Under the pieces are notes generated by a model. It saw only the letters and a program-made list of their open reading frames with translations. It searched no databases and was not told the DNA's origin. DNA of 46,869 bases, taken from contig JBGAIL010000012.1 in NCBI GenBank assembly GCA_044225565.1, positions 1 to 46,869 of the forward strand, read 5' to 3'. This stretch comes from CAVXAE01 sp044225565 (GTDB taxonomy: Bacteria > Pseudomonadota > Gammaproteobacteria > Steroidobacterales > Steroidobacteraceae). How positions within the stretch are numbered: position 1 is the first letter of the stretch; each line of letters opens with the position of its first letter. This document shows, one piece after another, positions 24,628 through 34,689 of this stretch. A program made the translations under genes and the position numbers.

Positions 24628-26648
24628 CGAACCTCCATTCCGGCGTAAACGTTGCGGCGCGGGCCCGGCTCGTAGTATCGGCCGAACCCGGCATTGAGCC
24701 GCGCGTTGGCGTTGTAGGTCTCGTCGAAGAGATTGTTCGCGCCGGCGAACGCGGACCAGCGCCATGAGCCGCGATCCATCTCATAGCCCGCGCGCAGGTT
24801 TGCGAGGGTGTACGCGCCATCCTTCACCGTGTTGGCGTTGTTGAGATAGCGGCCATCCACGCGCATGGCGTCCGCGCCCGCGAAGAAGCCCAGCGGCATC
24901 TTCCACATGACGCCGCCGTGCAGCACGTTGCGCGGCAGGCCCGGGATGCGGTTGCCGCTGAAGTCGTTCCCGTCGTCGTCCGTGAAGTCGTCGAATTTGA
25001 AATCCGAATACGTGTAGGCCAGCGTGAGCGCGAGGCCCGCGACGGGCTCGCTGCCGAGCCCGATCTCCGCACCCTGGCGGCTCGACTTGCCCGCGTTGCG
25101 ATAGAAGCTGCGGCCCGGCTGGCCCGGCAGCTCGTACGGCACGAGCTCGTCCTTCACCGAGATGTCGAACAGGGCGAGGGTGTACCGGGTGCGCTCGCCG
25201 AGCGCGCCCTTGAGCCCGATCTCCCGGTTCGTCGCGAGCTGCGGATCGAGCGAGGGATTGAAGCCACCGCCTGCAGGATTCGCGAGTTCCGTGGTGGTCG
25301 GCGTCTCGAAGGACGTGGCCACGTTCGCATACAGGTGCGCCGCCGGGGAGAGCCGGTACATCACCCCTAGCATCGGGCTGGTCTCGCGCAACGTGCGGCG
25401 GCCGGAAGAATCGCCATCCGCGAGGAAGTGATCGTCCACCTCGAAGCGCACCGAATCGTGGCGCACGCCGGCGGTGAGCGTGACCGCATCCAGCACGTCG
25501 ATCTCATCCTGCAGGAACACGCCGACGTTGCCGACCTTCTCGGTCTGGTCGAAGGTGAGGGCGCCCAGGGTGCCGAAGTCGTTGTTGAAGCGGCGGCGGT
25601 CGTCGTCCTGGCTGTCCACGTCGAGCCCGACGACGACGCGATTGGCCTTGCCGGCGAGGTCGCCCCGGTGCGTATACGCGAGGCCCCCGCCCACGAAGAA
25701 CCGGTCGATGGTGACTGCACCGCCGGCCTGGAACGCAAGGTTGTTCTCGAACTTGCGCCACACGTAATAGTTGCGCGCCGTCAGGGAGTCGTCGGCGCCG
25801 AATGCCTTGTCGTACACGAAGCCGATGCGCGTCTGCTCGACGCTTTCGCCGCCATCGAACGTGAGCGCCGAAGGCGCGGCCTGGCGCGGATCTTCCTGCA
25901 CTTCGGCCAGATTGAGCGCGCCCGGATCGTCGGACGTCGGCTGGTCCGTGTAGTTGATCGCCATCCTGAGGCTGGAATCGGCGCTGATGGCGTAACGCAG
26001 CGCGGCGTTCAGCGAACGGCTCTCCACGTCGCTCTGCGCACGGTAGCCTTCCATCTCCATGTCCGCGAGATTCACCATGTAGCCGAGCTTGCCGGCCGTG
26101 CCGCCCACTTTGAGTTGATGCTTGCTGAAGCCGAGCTCCCCGACCGACAGCCGCGCGGACACCGTTGTGCGCTCCGGCGGCTGTTCCGAATCGATGAGGA
26201 TGACGCCGCCCGCCGCGTTGCCGTAGAGCGCGGAAGACGAGCCGCGCAGCACGGTGACGCGCTCGATGGAGCCGAGATCCACGCTGTCCATCTGGCCCTG
26301 GCCGTCGGGCAGCGTTTCGGGAATGCCGTCGACGAAGATGCGCACGCCGCGGATACCGAAGTTCGCCCTTGCGCCGAAGCCGCGGATGGAGATGCGCAGG
26401 TCCTGCGCGAAGTTGTAGCGATCCTGCATGAAGAGGCCGGGCACCTGCGCCAGCGATTCGTCGAGACCCACCTGCTGGCGGCCGAGCTGCACGGCGTCGC
26501 GATCCACCACGTCCACCGCGGCTGGGATGTCCTGGATCTGCTTGGGCATGCGCGTCGCCGTGACGGTGACTTGCTGCAGCGGCTCCGCAGCCAGTGCCGC
26601 TTGCGCGCCCAGGAACGCGAGGCCCGAACAGACCGTGAATGCTTTCAT
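24615..26648 (-). CDS. TonB-dependent receptor (FepA/FecA-like), coupled to PQQ dehydrogenase
   Basis: 677 residues from ATG 26648 (MKAFTVCSGLAFLGAQAALA, signal peptide to about residue 20). The start overlaps the stop of the PQQ dehydrogenase gene (ATGA). TonB box-like LQQVTVTATRMP is at about 24-34; the plug contains RISIRGFGARANFGIRGV and GSSSALYGNAAGGVI, and the barrel runs to MEVRWVY with a terminal aromatic residue. No STN domain. Tight coupling to a PQQ enzyme suggests import of that enzyme's product, its substrate, or the cofactor PQQ; PQQ uptake through TonB receptors is known in other proteobacteria. Which applies here cannot be read. Confidence 0.9.
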   Translation of the reverse strand: MKAFTVCSGLAFLGAQAALAAEPLQQVTVTATRMPKQIQDIPAAVDVVDRDAVQLGRQQVGLDESLAQVPGLFMQDRYNFAQDLRISIRGFGARANFGIRGVRIFVDGIPETLPDGQGQMDSVDLGSIERVTVLRGSSSALYGNAAGGVILIDSEQPPERTTVSARLSVGELGFSKHQLKVGGTAGKLGYMVNLADMEMEGYRAQSDVESRSLNAALRYAISADSSLRMAINYTDQPTSDDPGALNLAEVQEDPRQAAPSALTFDGGESVEQTRIGFVYDKAFGADDSLTARNYYVWRKFENNLAFQAGGAVTIDRFFVGGGLAYTHRGDLAGKANRVVVGLDVDSQDDDRRRFNNDFGTLGALTFDQTEKVGNVGVFLQDEIDVLDAVTLTAGVRHDSVRFEVDDHFLADGDSSGRRTLRETSPMLGVMYRLSPAAHLYANVATSFETPTTTELANPAGGGFNPSLDPQLATNREIGLKGALGERTRYTLALFDISVKDELVPYELPGQPGRSFYRNAGKSSRQGAEIGLGSEPVAGLALTLAYTYSDFKFDDFTDDDGNDFSGNRIPGLPRNVLHGGVMWKMPLGFFAGADAMRVDGRYLNNANTVKDGAYTLANLRAGYEMDRGSWRWSAFAGANNLFDETYNANARLNAGFGRYYEPGPRRNVYAGMEVRWVY

Positions 26649-28372
26649 TTCCCGTCTCGTAACGAAAAGGCGACGACGTAGTCTCCCTGCGGCGTGTCGA
26701 GCGTGGCATCGCCCCCCGCGCAGATGACGACGTACTGGCGATGGTTCCGCCCCGCGCGATAGGTCATGGGCGTCGCCTGCCCGCCGCCGGGAAGGCGATG
26801 CTTCCACAATTCGCGGCCGGTCTCCAGATCGAACGCGCGAAAGTAGCCGTCCATGGCGGCGCCGACGAACACGATGTCCCCCGCCGTGGCGATGGGCCCG
26901 CCCCGGCCGGGCGTGCCGAAATCCCGGGTCGGAGCGAACCACGGGCCGAGGCCCTCCGTGGAGCCCAGCGGCACCTGCCAGACGATCTGGTTGTCGCGCA
27001 GGTCCACGCTCACGAGCGAGCCCCAGGGCGGTGCAGTGCAGGGGAAGCCGAAGGCCGAGACCAGCGGCTTGTGCGTCCCGTCGGGATACACCACCGATGG
27101 GAGATGGTTCACCGCGGCGAACACGCGTTGCCGGCGCGCATCGAAGGCGACTCCGCCCCAGTTGATTCCGCCGAGAGGGCCGGGCCAGAGCAGCGTGCCG
27201 CGCGCTTCGGGCGGTGTGAAAGGGCCATCGTTGCGATATTTGCGGAAGAGGCGGCGGCATTGCGCGCGATCCCAGAACGTGATGCCCCAGGCATTGGCGG
27301 AGTCCGGCGGGCGTTGCGCGACCAGCAAAGGCGTGATGGGAAAGGGCTGCGTCGGCGAGAGGGGAGGGCCGGCGATCTCGCGCTGCGGCACCCGCTGCTC
27401 GACGATGGGCACGACCGGCCGGCCGTTCACGCGATCGAACAGGAACAGCATGCCGTTGGGCGTGGCTTGCAGCACGGTGGAGGCGGGTATGCCTCGCGGC
27501 TCGAGGTCGATCAGGGCGGGCTGCGCCGCGAGCTCGAAATGCCACAGGTCGTGGTGCACGAGCTCGCGTCGCCACGAGAGTTTCCCGGTGCCGGCATCCA
27601 GCGCGAGCAGGCTCGAGCCCGCGGGCACGAACAGCAGGTTGTGATCGAGGTCCGCGCTCATCGGCGCATGCACCGGCTCGGTGATGGAGGACCAGCGCGG
27701 CGCGCCGGTGATCGCGTCGTAGCCGCGAACGGTGCCTGCGGAGAAGGAGATCATCACCGTGTCGCCGCTGACGACGGGCGGCGAGACGATGGGATAGTCG
27801 TCGGGATCGCGGACGCTCAGTCCTTCCAGCGCGTCGACGGCGCCGCCCTTCCCGAAGCTCGCGCAAGGCTGGCCGGTGCCGGCATCCAGCGCGATGAGGC
27901 GCGCATCCAGGGTGCCCAGGAAGATGCGTTGCACGCACGGGCCGCGGGCCTTCAGATCCTGATTTTCCCAGGGCGTGACGCCGCGCGAGCTGGCTTCCGC
28001 ATAGGGCCGCTGCCGATCGATGCGCGGGTCGTATCGCCAGCGCACCTTGCTGGTCGCGGGGTCGAGCGCGTAGACGATGTTCGTGGGTGTGCTGAGGAGC
28101 AGGGAGCCGAACGCGAGCACCGGGGTGGCCTGGAATGCAAGCCGATCGGCGCGAGCGAAGCCTGCGCCCAGCTCGCCCGTGCGAAACGTCCAGGCCACCT
28201 GGAGTTTGCCGACGTTGTGCCGGTCGATCTCGGCGAGGCTCGAGTAGCGCTGCCCGAACGCGTCGCCGCCATAGTGGCCCCAGTCGCTGACGTCGGGGGA
28301 TTGCGCTTGCGCCGCACCGGCAGCAGCGAAGCTGGTGGCGGCGATCAGGAACGGGAGGGCGCGATGAGGCAT
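26645..28372 (-). CDS. Exported PQQ-dependent dehydrogenase (soluble, quinoprotein glucose/alcohol dehydrogenase-like)
   Basis: 575 residues from ATG 28372; the frame continues upstream through unrelated sequence. A signal peptide ends around AQAQ (about residue 24). The body is an eight-bladed quinoprotein propeller: DWGHYGGDAFGQRYSSL near the start, repeated tryptophan-docking motifs (ALDAGTGKLSWRRE, FDLETGRELWKHRLPGG) and TPMTYRAGRNHRQYVVICAGG at the end, as in membrane glucose dehydrogenase but without its N-terminal helices. There is no CxxCH, so no haem domain. It should oxidise a sugar or alcohol in the periplasm and pass electrons to quinone or a cytochrome. First gene of a three-gene overlapping operon. 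Confidence 0.88.
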   Translation of the reverse strand: MPHRALPFLIAATSFAAAGAAQAQSPDVSDWGHYGGDAFGQRYSSLAEIDRHNVGKLQVAWTFRTGELGAGFARADRLAFQATPVLAFGSLLLSTPTNIVYALDPATSKVRWRYDPRIDRQRPYAEASSRGVTPWENQDLKARGPCVQRIFLGTLDARLIALDAGTGQPCASFGKGGAVDALEGLSVRDPDDYPIVSPPVVSGDTVMISFSAGTVRGYDAITGAPRWSSITEPVHAPMSADLDHNLLFVPAGSSLLALDAGTGKLSWRRELVHHDLWHFELAAQPALIDLEPRGIPASTVLQATPNGMLFLFDRVNGRPVVPIVEQRVPQREIAGPPLSPTQPFPITPLLVAQRPPDSANAWGITFWDRAQCRRLFRKYRNDGPFTPPEARGTLLWPGPLGGINWGGVAFDARRQRVFAAVNHLPSVVYPDGTHKPLVSAFGFPCTAPPWGSLVSVDLRDNQIVWQVPLGSTEGLGPWFAPTRDFGTPGRGGPIATAGDIVFVGAAMDGYFRAFDLETGRELWKHRLPGGGQATPMTYRAGRNHRQYVVICAGGDATLDTPQGDYVVAFSLRDGK

Positions 28373-28442
28373 CGGGCGATTATCGGCGATCTGCCGCGTG
28401 CATGGCGCGATGATCCGTGCGCAATCGGGTATTCTTCGCCGC

Positions 28443-30734
28443 GTGAATTCACCTCGGGCGGTCCTTCGTTTGCCGGTGTTCGGCGCCGCGGCGCTGCTCG
28501 GCGTGATGGGGGCGCTTTGTGCGGCGGCGGCGAGCCGGGCGCAGGAAGCGCCGACAGCCGTTCTCGCGCAACAGGCGCTCGCGCCATCCGCATCTGCGCT
28601 GCCACGCCCCCGCATCGGGCTGGTGCTTTCCGGCGGCGGCGCGCGCGGCATGGCGCACATCGGCGTGTTGAAGGTGCTCGATGAGCTGCGCGTGCCTGTC
28701 GATGCCATCGCCGGTACCAGCATGGGCGCCGTGGTCGGCGGGCTGTATGCGAGCGGGCTGTCCGGCCGCGAGATCGAATCCGTCGTCGCCTCGCTCAACT
28801 GGCAGGACGCCTTCCGCGACACGCCGTCGCGCACCGATCTCACCTTCCGCCGCAAGCAGGAAGATCAGAACTTCCTGGTGAAGTTTCCGCTCGGCCTGCG
28901 CAGCGGCAAGTTCCTGCTGCCGAAGGGCCTCATCCAGGGCCAGAAGCTGAACCAGGCGCTGCGGCGCCTCACGCTGCCGGTTTCGGGCATCACGAGCTTC
29001 GATGATCTGCCCATCCCGTTCCGTGCCGTCGCCACGGACCTGGAGACGGGCGACGCGGTGGTCATGGGCGAAGGCGACCTCACCACCGCGATGCGCGCGA
29101 GCCTGTCGGCGCCCGGTGTGTTCGCGCCCGTGGAGCGCGAAGGCCGCCTGCTCGTGGACGGCGGATTGTCCGAGAACCTGCCCATCGACGTGGCGCGCAG
29201 GATGAACGTGGACGTGCTCATCGTCGTCGACGTAGGCGCGCCGCTCGCGAACCGCTCGCGCCTCTCGAGCGTCGCAGCCATCTCCAATCAAATGCTCGCC
29301 ATCCTGATCAGCCGGGATTCCAAGCGGCAGCGCGAGCAGCTCACGCCGCAGGACGTGGTGATCGATCCGTCGCTCGCAGATGCTTCGTCTTTCGATTTCG
29401 GCATGGCGAAGCGCGTGGTGAGCCTGGGTGAGCAGGCCGCCCGCGATTCGCAAGCGAGCCTCGCTGCGTTCTCAGTGGACGACGCGACCTTCCAGCGCTA
29501 CGTCGCGCGCAAAGGCGCGGCACGCGGCGCGATGCCGCGAATCGATTTCGTGAAGGTGGCGCCCGGTTCCGAGCGCTACGCCGAGCCGCTGCAGAGCCTG
29601 TTCGAGGATGCGGTGGGCAAGCCGCTCGATCCGGATCGTCTCGCGCAGCGCGTCACCGGCTACTACGGCCGCGGCAACCTCGAGGCGCTCGACTACGAAG
29701 TGATGCAGGACGAGCAGGGCCGCAGCGGCCTCTCCCTCACGGCCCGGCGCAATTCGTGGGGACCGAACTACGTGCGCTTCGGCTTGAGCCTGCAGGACGA
29801 TTTCGCCGGCAATTCCTCCTACAACGCCGCAGCCCGCTTCGTGCTCTCCGAGTTCACCAAGCCGGGCGGTGAGTGGGTGTGGGACGTGCAGATCGGCGAG
29901 ACCTCGCGCATCGCTTCGGAGCTGTACCTGCCGCTGCGCCTGTCTTCGCCTTATTTCGTGGCGCCGCACCTTCAGTTCGGCGCGCGCAACGTGGACGTGC
30001 TCGACGACCAGCGGCGCGTGGCCGAGTACCGCGTGCGCAGCTTCGACTACGGGCTGGACATCGGTCGCGAGTTCGGCAATTGGGGCGAGATCCGCGCGGG
30101 CGTCCTGCAATCCGACGGCAGCTCGCGCGTTCGGGTGGGCGACCCCACGCTGCCCACCGGTGATTTCAAGGTGCGGACCACTTTCGCGCGCATGGCGTAC
30201 GACGAGCTGGACAACGTGAACTTCCCGCGCCACGGTACGCTCGCCTCCGTGGAATGGCGCAGCGAGAAGCCGGACCACTCCATCAGCGAGTCGGCCGACC
30301 AGCTGCTGGTCGACTGGCTGACCGCCAAGTCCTTCGGCCGGAACACGGCGGTGCTGTGGAGCTCTTTCGGCACGACGATCAACCAGGACACGGCGGACGT
30401 GCGCACGCTGTTCCCGCTGGGTGGGTTCCTCAATCTTTCCGGGCTGAAGGCGGATTCGCTGAGCGGCCCGCATTACGGCATCGCGCGATTCATGTTCTAT
30501 CGCCAGATCGGTCGCGGGGGGCCAGGCTTTCTAGACGTGCCGGCCTATCTCGGCATGTCCATCGAGGCTGGCAACGTCTGGGAGCGCCGGGGCGACATCA
30601 GCTTCGGCTCGGCGCGCAAGGATGCGAGCCTGTTCCTCGGGTTCGACACTCTGCTGGGTCCGGTGTACCTCGCCACCGGCATCGAGGATGGCGGGCCTTC
30701 GGCGCTCTACCTGTTTCTCGGAAGGACGTTCTGA
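28443..30734 (+). CDS. Patatin-like phospholipase with POTRA and outer-membrane barrel (type Vd autotransporter, PlpD-like)
   Basis: 763 residues from GTG 28443; an in-frame ATG at 28398 is possible but lies within the dehydrogenase promoter side. A signal peptide ends near SRAQ. The patatin domain (about 50-320) has the oxyanion motif SGGGARGMAHIGV, nucleophile S93 in GTSMG and dyad D239 in VDGG. A POTRA-like segment (about 350-420) precedes a BamA/TpsB-like barrel (RLTARRN-type strands, GTLASVEWRSEKP, DSLSGPHYGIARFMFYRQ) ending in YLFLGRTF. This is the PlpD architecture, in which a 16-strand barrel exports a lipase domain. Likely an outer-membrane or secreted lipase; the C-terminal Phe fits BAM-dependent insertion. 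Confidence 0.88.
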   Translation: MNSPRAVLRLPVFGAAALLGVMGALCAAAASRAQEAPTAVLAQQALAPSASALPRPRIGLVLSGGGARGMAHIGVLKVLDELRVPVDAIAGTSMGAVVGGLYASGLSGREIESVVASLNWQDAFRDTPSRTDLTFRRKQEDQNFLVKFPLGLRSGKFLLPKGLIQGQKLNQALRRLTLPVSGITSFDDLPIPFRAVATDLETGDAVVMGEGDLTTAMRASLSAPGVFAPVEREGRLLVDGGLSENLPIDVARRMNVDVLIVVDVGAPLANRSRLSSVAAISNQMLAILISRDSKRQREQLTPQDVVIDPSLADASSFDFGMAKRVVSLGEQAARDSQASLAAFSVDDATFQRYVARKGAARGAMPRIDFVKVAPGSERYAEPLQSLFEDAVGKPLDPDRLAQRVTGYYGRGNLEALDYEVMQDEQGRSGLSLTARRNSWGPNYVRFGLSLQDDFAGNSSYNAAARFVLSEFTKPGGEWVWDVQIGETSRIASELYLPLRLSSPYFVAPHLQFGARNVDVLDDQRRVAEYRVRSFDYGLDIGREFGNWGEIRAGVLQSDGSSRVRVGDPTLPTGDFKVRTTFARMAYDELDNVNFPRHGTLASVEWRSEKPDHSISESADQLLVDWLTAKSFGRNTAVLWSSFGTTINQDTADVRTLFPLGGFLNLSGLKADSLSGPHYGIARFMFYRQIGRGGPGFLDVPAYLGMSIEAGNVWERRGDISFGSARKDASLFLGFDTLLGPVYLATGIEDGGPSALYLFLGRTF

Positions 30735-30735
30735 C

Positions 30736-32745
30736 ATGCGCAAGCACGAGAAGCCGTTGACCACCGACGAGCGTGAGCTGGGAATGGACCGGGAGATCAC
30801 CCGGCGGGATTTCGTGAATTCGGTGGCCGTGGGGGGCGGGGCGGCGTTGCTCGCGCAGGCCGCGCCGTTGGCGTTTGGAGCACAGGCGGCGCCTGCCGCG
30901 CTGGGCTCGGGTGCGGTGGCGGCTGGAGTCGACGTGCAGGCTGCCGGCGACGCGGCGCTCAACATGGGCGCAGAACTCAACAGTTGCGGGCGTTGAGGAC
31001 TATGCGCGCTCGAACGGCAACACCTGGAAGGTCGTGCAGGCCGCGCACGCCATGCGTGACGGAGCCTATCGAGACACCAGCGATGCCGCCGGAATACCGG
31101 CGAGACGTACGTCGTGGTCGTCGGCGGCGGATTCTCCGGCATGGGCGCTGCGCATCGCGTGTTGCAGCTCGGCGAAGGCCGCAAGACCTGCCTCGTGCTC
31201 GAGAACCATGCGATGTGGGGCGGTGAGGCGAAGCGGAACGAGTTCATCGTCGGCGGCGTGCGGTTGTGCGCGCCGCAGGGCTCCAACGAGACGTACATCC
31301 CGAAGGCCGGGGACAACACCACGCGGGCGGAAGTCTGGCGGGACCTGCCGCTGCCTCGCGAGAGCCGATACAGCGCGTTGCCGCCATCCCGGCGTCAGCT
31401 GGCCGTCTCCCGCAGCAACTACATGTATCAATTGTGGGGCGACAACTTCGAGAGCCACGGCTTCTGGTTTCCCGAAGCGAAGCGATGGGTGACGAACCCG
31501 TGGGGTTACGACCTGGCCGGCGTGCCGTGGCCGGAAGAGGTGAAGCGCGACATGCTGCGCTGGCGGAAGGATCCGAAGCCTTAGTCCGACGGCCCGCGCG
31601 GCGAGCCGCTGGAGCGCTGGCTCGACTCGATGACCTACGAGGACTACGTGACGAAGGTGATGGGTCTCGGCACAGCGCCCGCACGCTATGCGGACGCGAT
31701 CATCGCGGCTGCCGGCGGCCTCGGCAGCGATGTCACCTCCGCGTACATGGCGTACGGCTTCACGATGCCCGGCTTCCAGGGCCTGACCGACGATCATCCG
31801 CTGAAGGACAACTACGCGCTCGCGCCGCTGGACAAGGACATCGAGCGCTTCCCTGGCGGCAACGACGGTGTGATGCGAGGCTTCGTCAAGCGGCTCGTGC
31901 CCGGCGCCATCGCGGGCAGCAACGACTACGCGGACGTGCACAACGGCGCCATCAGTTCGACGCACTGGATCGTCCCGGCCAGCAGACGCGCATTCGTCTG
32001 AGCTCGCTGGTGACGGCGATTCAGCACGAAGGCGCACGGGACAAGGCCGGGCGCGTAGCCGTCACTTACGTTCGTGACGGAAAGCAGTACCGGGTGCGGG
32101 CGCGGGGCGTAGTAGTGGCTTCGGCGTGCTGGACAGCGAAGCACACCGTCCGGGACCTTTCGGACGAGTATCGGGACGCGATGGGCAAGTTCTACCGCTC
32201 GCCGATGCTCATCGTGAACGTGGCGCTCACCAACTGGCGCGCGCTCTACAAGCTCGGATACACCGCGGCGTCCTGGCGGGGCGGCTTCGGGTTCTCCTAC
32301 AACCTGAGCCCTCCCATGCAGGTGGGCAACTACGCGCCGGCGTTCGACCCGGACGCGCCAGCGGTGCTTACGTACTACGTGCCTCTATATAAAGTCGGGC
32401 TGCCCGTGGAGGCGCAGGGGCCGGTGGTGCGTGCGGAGATGCTTTCGACGCCTTATCGCGAGTACGAGCGCATCGTGCGCGCGCAGCTGACGGAGATGCT
32501 GAGTTCGCAGGGCTTCGACGCGCGCGCGGACATCGCGGGGTCATCCTCAACCGGTGGGGGGCGCACGTCGACCGTGCCCGGGATTCTATTTCGGCCGCGG
32601 CGGGAAGCCTGCGCCGCGCGACATCGTGAGGAGTCCCTTCGGTCGCATCGCCTTCGGGCATTCCGAGCTGCGAGGGCATCAGTACTGGAACGGTGGCGTG
32701 GAAGAGGGCCGACGTGCGGCCGAACAGGTGCTGGCGCTTAGGTGA
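30736..32745 (+). pseudogene. Broken Tat-exported FAD-dependent oxidoreductase (spermidine dehydrogenase-like)
   Basis: The region encodes a nearly full-length (about 670-codon) protein only if frames are changed repeatedly. The first frame gives RELGMDREITRRDFVNSVA, a Tat signal, and ends at 30996. A second frame carries SNGNTWKVVQAAHAMRDGAY (about 31010-31070). The third carries the FAD-binding VVVGGGFSGMGAAH, then LENHAMWGGEAKRNEF, is stopped by TAG at 31582 and continues in frame to about 31985. The next holds VVASACWTAKHTVRDLSDEY to about 32540, and the last ends GRIAFGHSELRGHQYWNGG. That makes four frameshifts and one stop. Because length and order are kept, these are small indels; true decay and poor consensus sequence are both possible. 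It starts 1 bp after the patatin gene stop. Confidence 0.82.
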
Positions 32746-32746
32746 T

Positions 32747-33731
32747 GTGCAGCGAGGCCGGGTGGTCGACGGCTACCTGCTCGCGATAGTCGGTGCCATC
32801 GCGCTTGCGCTGCTCTGGCCCGCGCCGCGGTGTGGATGGCGGCCTGCACCTGGACAAGGTCGTGCTGGTCGGCATGGGTCTCATCTTCTTCTTCCACGGC
32901 GCGGCGCTCGCGCCGCAGACCTTGCGCAGCGAGGCGGCGAAGTGGCGGGTGCACCTGCTCATCCAGAGCATCACGTTCGTGGTGTTCCCGCTGCTCGCCT
33001 GGCTGGCGTATCGCGCCACGGAGCCTCTGTTCTCACAGGAAGCGCGCATGGGGCTGTTCTTCCTGGGCGCGGTGTCCACGACCATCTCGTCCTCCATCGC
33101 GATGACTTCGGTGGGGCGGGGCAACGTCTCCATCGCCATCTTCAACGCCACGCTCTCGGGCCTCATCGGCCTGTTCCTCACGCCGTTCCTCATGAGCCTG
33201 ATCCGGACGGTGGACGCGCTCGAGATCTCGCTGGCGGACGCGTTTGCGCGCATCTGCACGTTGCTGCTGCTGCCTTTCGTGGCGGGGCAGGTGATGCGTC
33301 CGCTCATCGGTCGAAGCCTTCAGGCGCACAAGAAGAAGACGAGCCTGTTCGAGCGCAGCGTCATCGTGCTCATCGTGCTGAACGCCTTCGCCAATGCGAC
33401 GGCGGGCGGCCTGTGGTCCCACTACGATGTGGCTACGCTGCTGCAGATCGGGCTTGCGGTGGTATTGCTGCTCGCTATCGTTGTCGGCATCACTCGCTTC
33501 GCGAGCCGCGCCATGGGCCTGCCGCGCGCGGACGAGGTGGCGGTGGTGTTCTGCGGGTCGACCAAGAGCCTGGCCAACGGGGCGCCGATCGCGCAGATCC
33601 TGTTCGGTGCGAGCGCCGCGGGCGGGCTCATCCTGCTGCCGCTGGTGCTCTATCACCAGTTCCAGCTGATCGTGATCTCCATGATGGCGCGGCGATATGC
33701 GGCGCTGGCTGCGGAGCAGGTGAAACACTGA
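32747..33731 (+). pseudogene. Frameshifted BASS-family (bile acid:sodium symporter-like) transporter
   Basis: The C-terminal 290 or so residues in one frame are a clear SBF-like/YfeH-type carrier with about nine hydrophobic helices (VVLVGMGLIFFFHGAALAP, GLFFLGAVSTTISSSIAM, CGSTKSLANGAPIAQILF). The first helix, VVDGYLLAIVGAIALALLW, is in another frame from GTG 32747, joining at about 32819-32832 where both frames read through a GC-rich PAPR/GVDGG junction. A single-base indel therefore separates helix 1 from the rest. An internal ATG at 32877 could still give a shortened product. The family moves organic anions with sodium; the substrate is unknown. It directly follows the broken FAD oxidoreductase. 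Confidence 0.78.
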
Positions 33732-33768
33732 GCGGAGTACGCGCCGGTGCGGCACGCCCGGGCGGGGG

Positions 33769-34035
33769 TCAGAGCCCGCGACTCTCCGCCAGTTTCTCCA
33801 CCTTCTGGAACACGAGCGAAGGCTTGTCCAGCTTGCGGGAGTACTCGTGTCGGCGGGCCATTTCCTCGAGCGCGGCGTCTCGCTCCCCGGCGGTGGCGAA
33901 CCAGTGGAGACGATGCCACTCCGGCCCGAGCAGCTTGCGGAAAGGATCTCCCGCCGGAAGGCTGACGCGGACGCCGTAAGGCCGCAGCTTCTCGACCGGC
34001 GGCCTGCGGAGGTTGTGGACCTGGCTGATTCCCAT
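33769..34035 (-). CDS. Conserved small protein of unknown function
   Basis: 88 residues: MGISQVHNLRRPPVEKL, then RVSLPAGDPFRKLLGPEWHRLHWFATAGERDAALEEMARRHEYSR. The pattern of an aromatic/basic core with TAGERDAALEEM is that of a small conserved proteobacterial protein with no known role. It has no signal or membrane segment. It lies on the opposite strand between the broken transporter and the broken cytochrome gene and is itself intact. Confidence 0.72.
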   Translation of the reverse strand: MGISQVHNLRRPPVEKLRPYGVRVSLPAGDPFRKLLGPEWHRLHWFATAGERDAALEEMARRHEYSRKLDKPSLVFQKVEKLAESRGL

Positions 34036-34150
34036 GGGGCGCGAAGCTTAACGGGCCTGCGGCGGCGGTGGCAACGACGCGGGGCGTGAATCGGGGCACA
34101 ATCGCCACTTCCCGCGGCGCGACCGGCGCGCAGCTCGAGTGAGGACCCCG

Positions 34151-34689
34151 ATGAGCATGAGGATCGCGCTGCTGATCACCCTGGTTTCACTGGTGGCCTG
34201 CGGTGCCACGCCGGCGGACGACCCGGTCGCCGGGCGCAAGAGCTTCAGGCAGCAGTGCATGCTCTGCCCTACCGCGGAGCCGGATGATGGCGGCGGCGCG
34301 CCTGGGCCCAGCGGAAGGCGGCGTGGTCGGCCGCAAGGCCGCCGACGCCGAAGGGTTCGGCTACAGTCGCGCGCTGGCTGCTTCGAAGCTCGTATGGGAC
34401 GAGGCCACGCTCGACCGGTTCCTTGCGGCGCCGACGAAGGTGGTGCCGGGCACCAGCATGACGAACGCGGTGCCGGACGAGGCGGACCGCGCGAACCTCA
34501 TCTCGCCATTTTGCGTGGGGTGAAGGCGGCACGACCACGGCGAGCGCGGCGCCGCGCGAAGGTGCAGCTGCCACCGCGACCTCCACCGGCAACGGCGCTG
34601 ACTGGCGCAATGACCAGCCCGGCCGCGTTTATCGCATCGACGCCGCGAAGCTGCCACCACCCTTCGCCACGAAAGCTACCCGCAACAGC
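34151..34689 (+). pseudogene. Broken cytochrome c-like lipoprotein domain, N-terminal part of a PQQ sugar dehydrogenase
   Basis: From ATG 34151 (GAGG Shine-Dalgarno at 34141) the frame gives a lipoprotein signal (LVSLVACGATPADD) and GRKSFRQQCMLCPTAEPDD, a class I cytochrome c start in which the haem motif CxxCH reads CMLCP, losing the axial His. Around 34312-34320 the frame shifts: GGVVGRKAADAEGFGYSRAL to GTSMTNAVPDEADRANLI continues in a second frame, stopping at 34523. Near 34510 a third frame begins and runs without a stop through DWRNDQPGRVYRIDAAKLPPP into the sugar dehydrogenase. The parental gene was thus probably one cytochrome c/PQQ dehydrogenase fusion, now with two frameshifts and a lost haem ligand. 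Confidence 0.75.
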
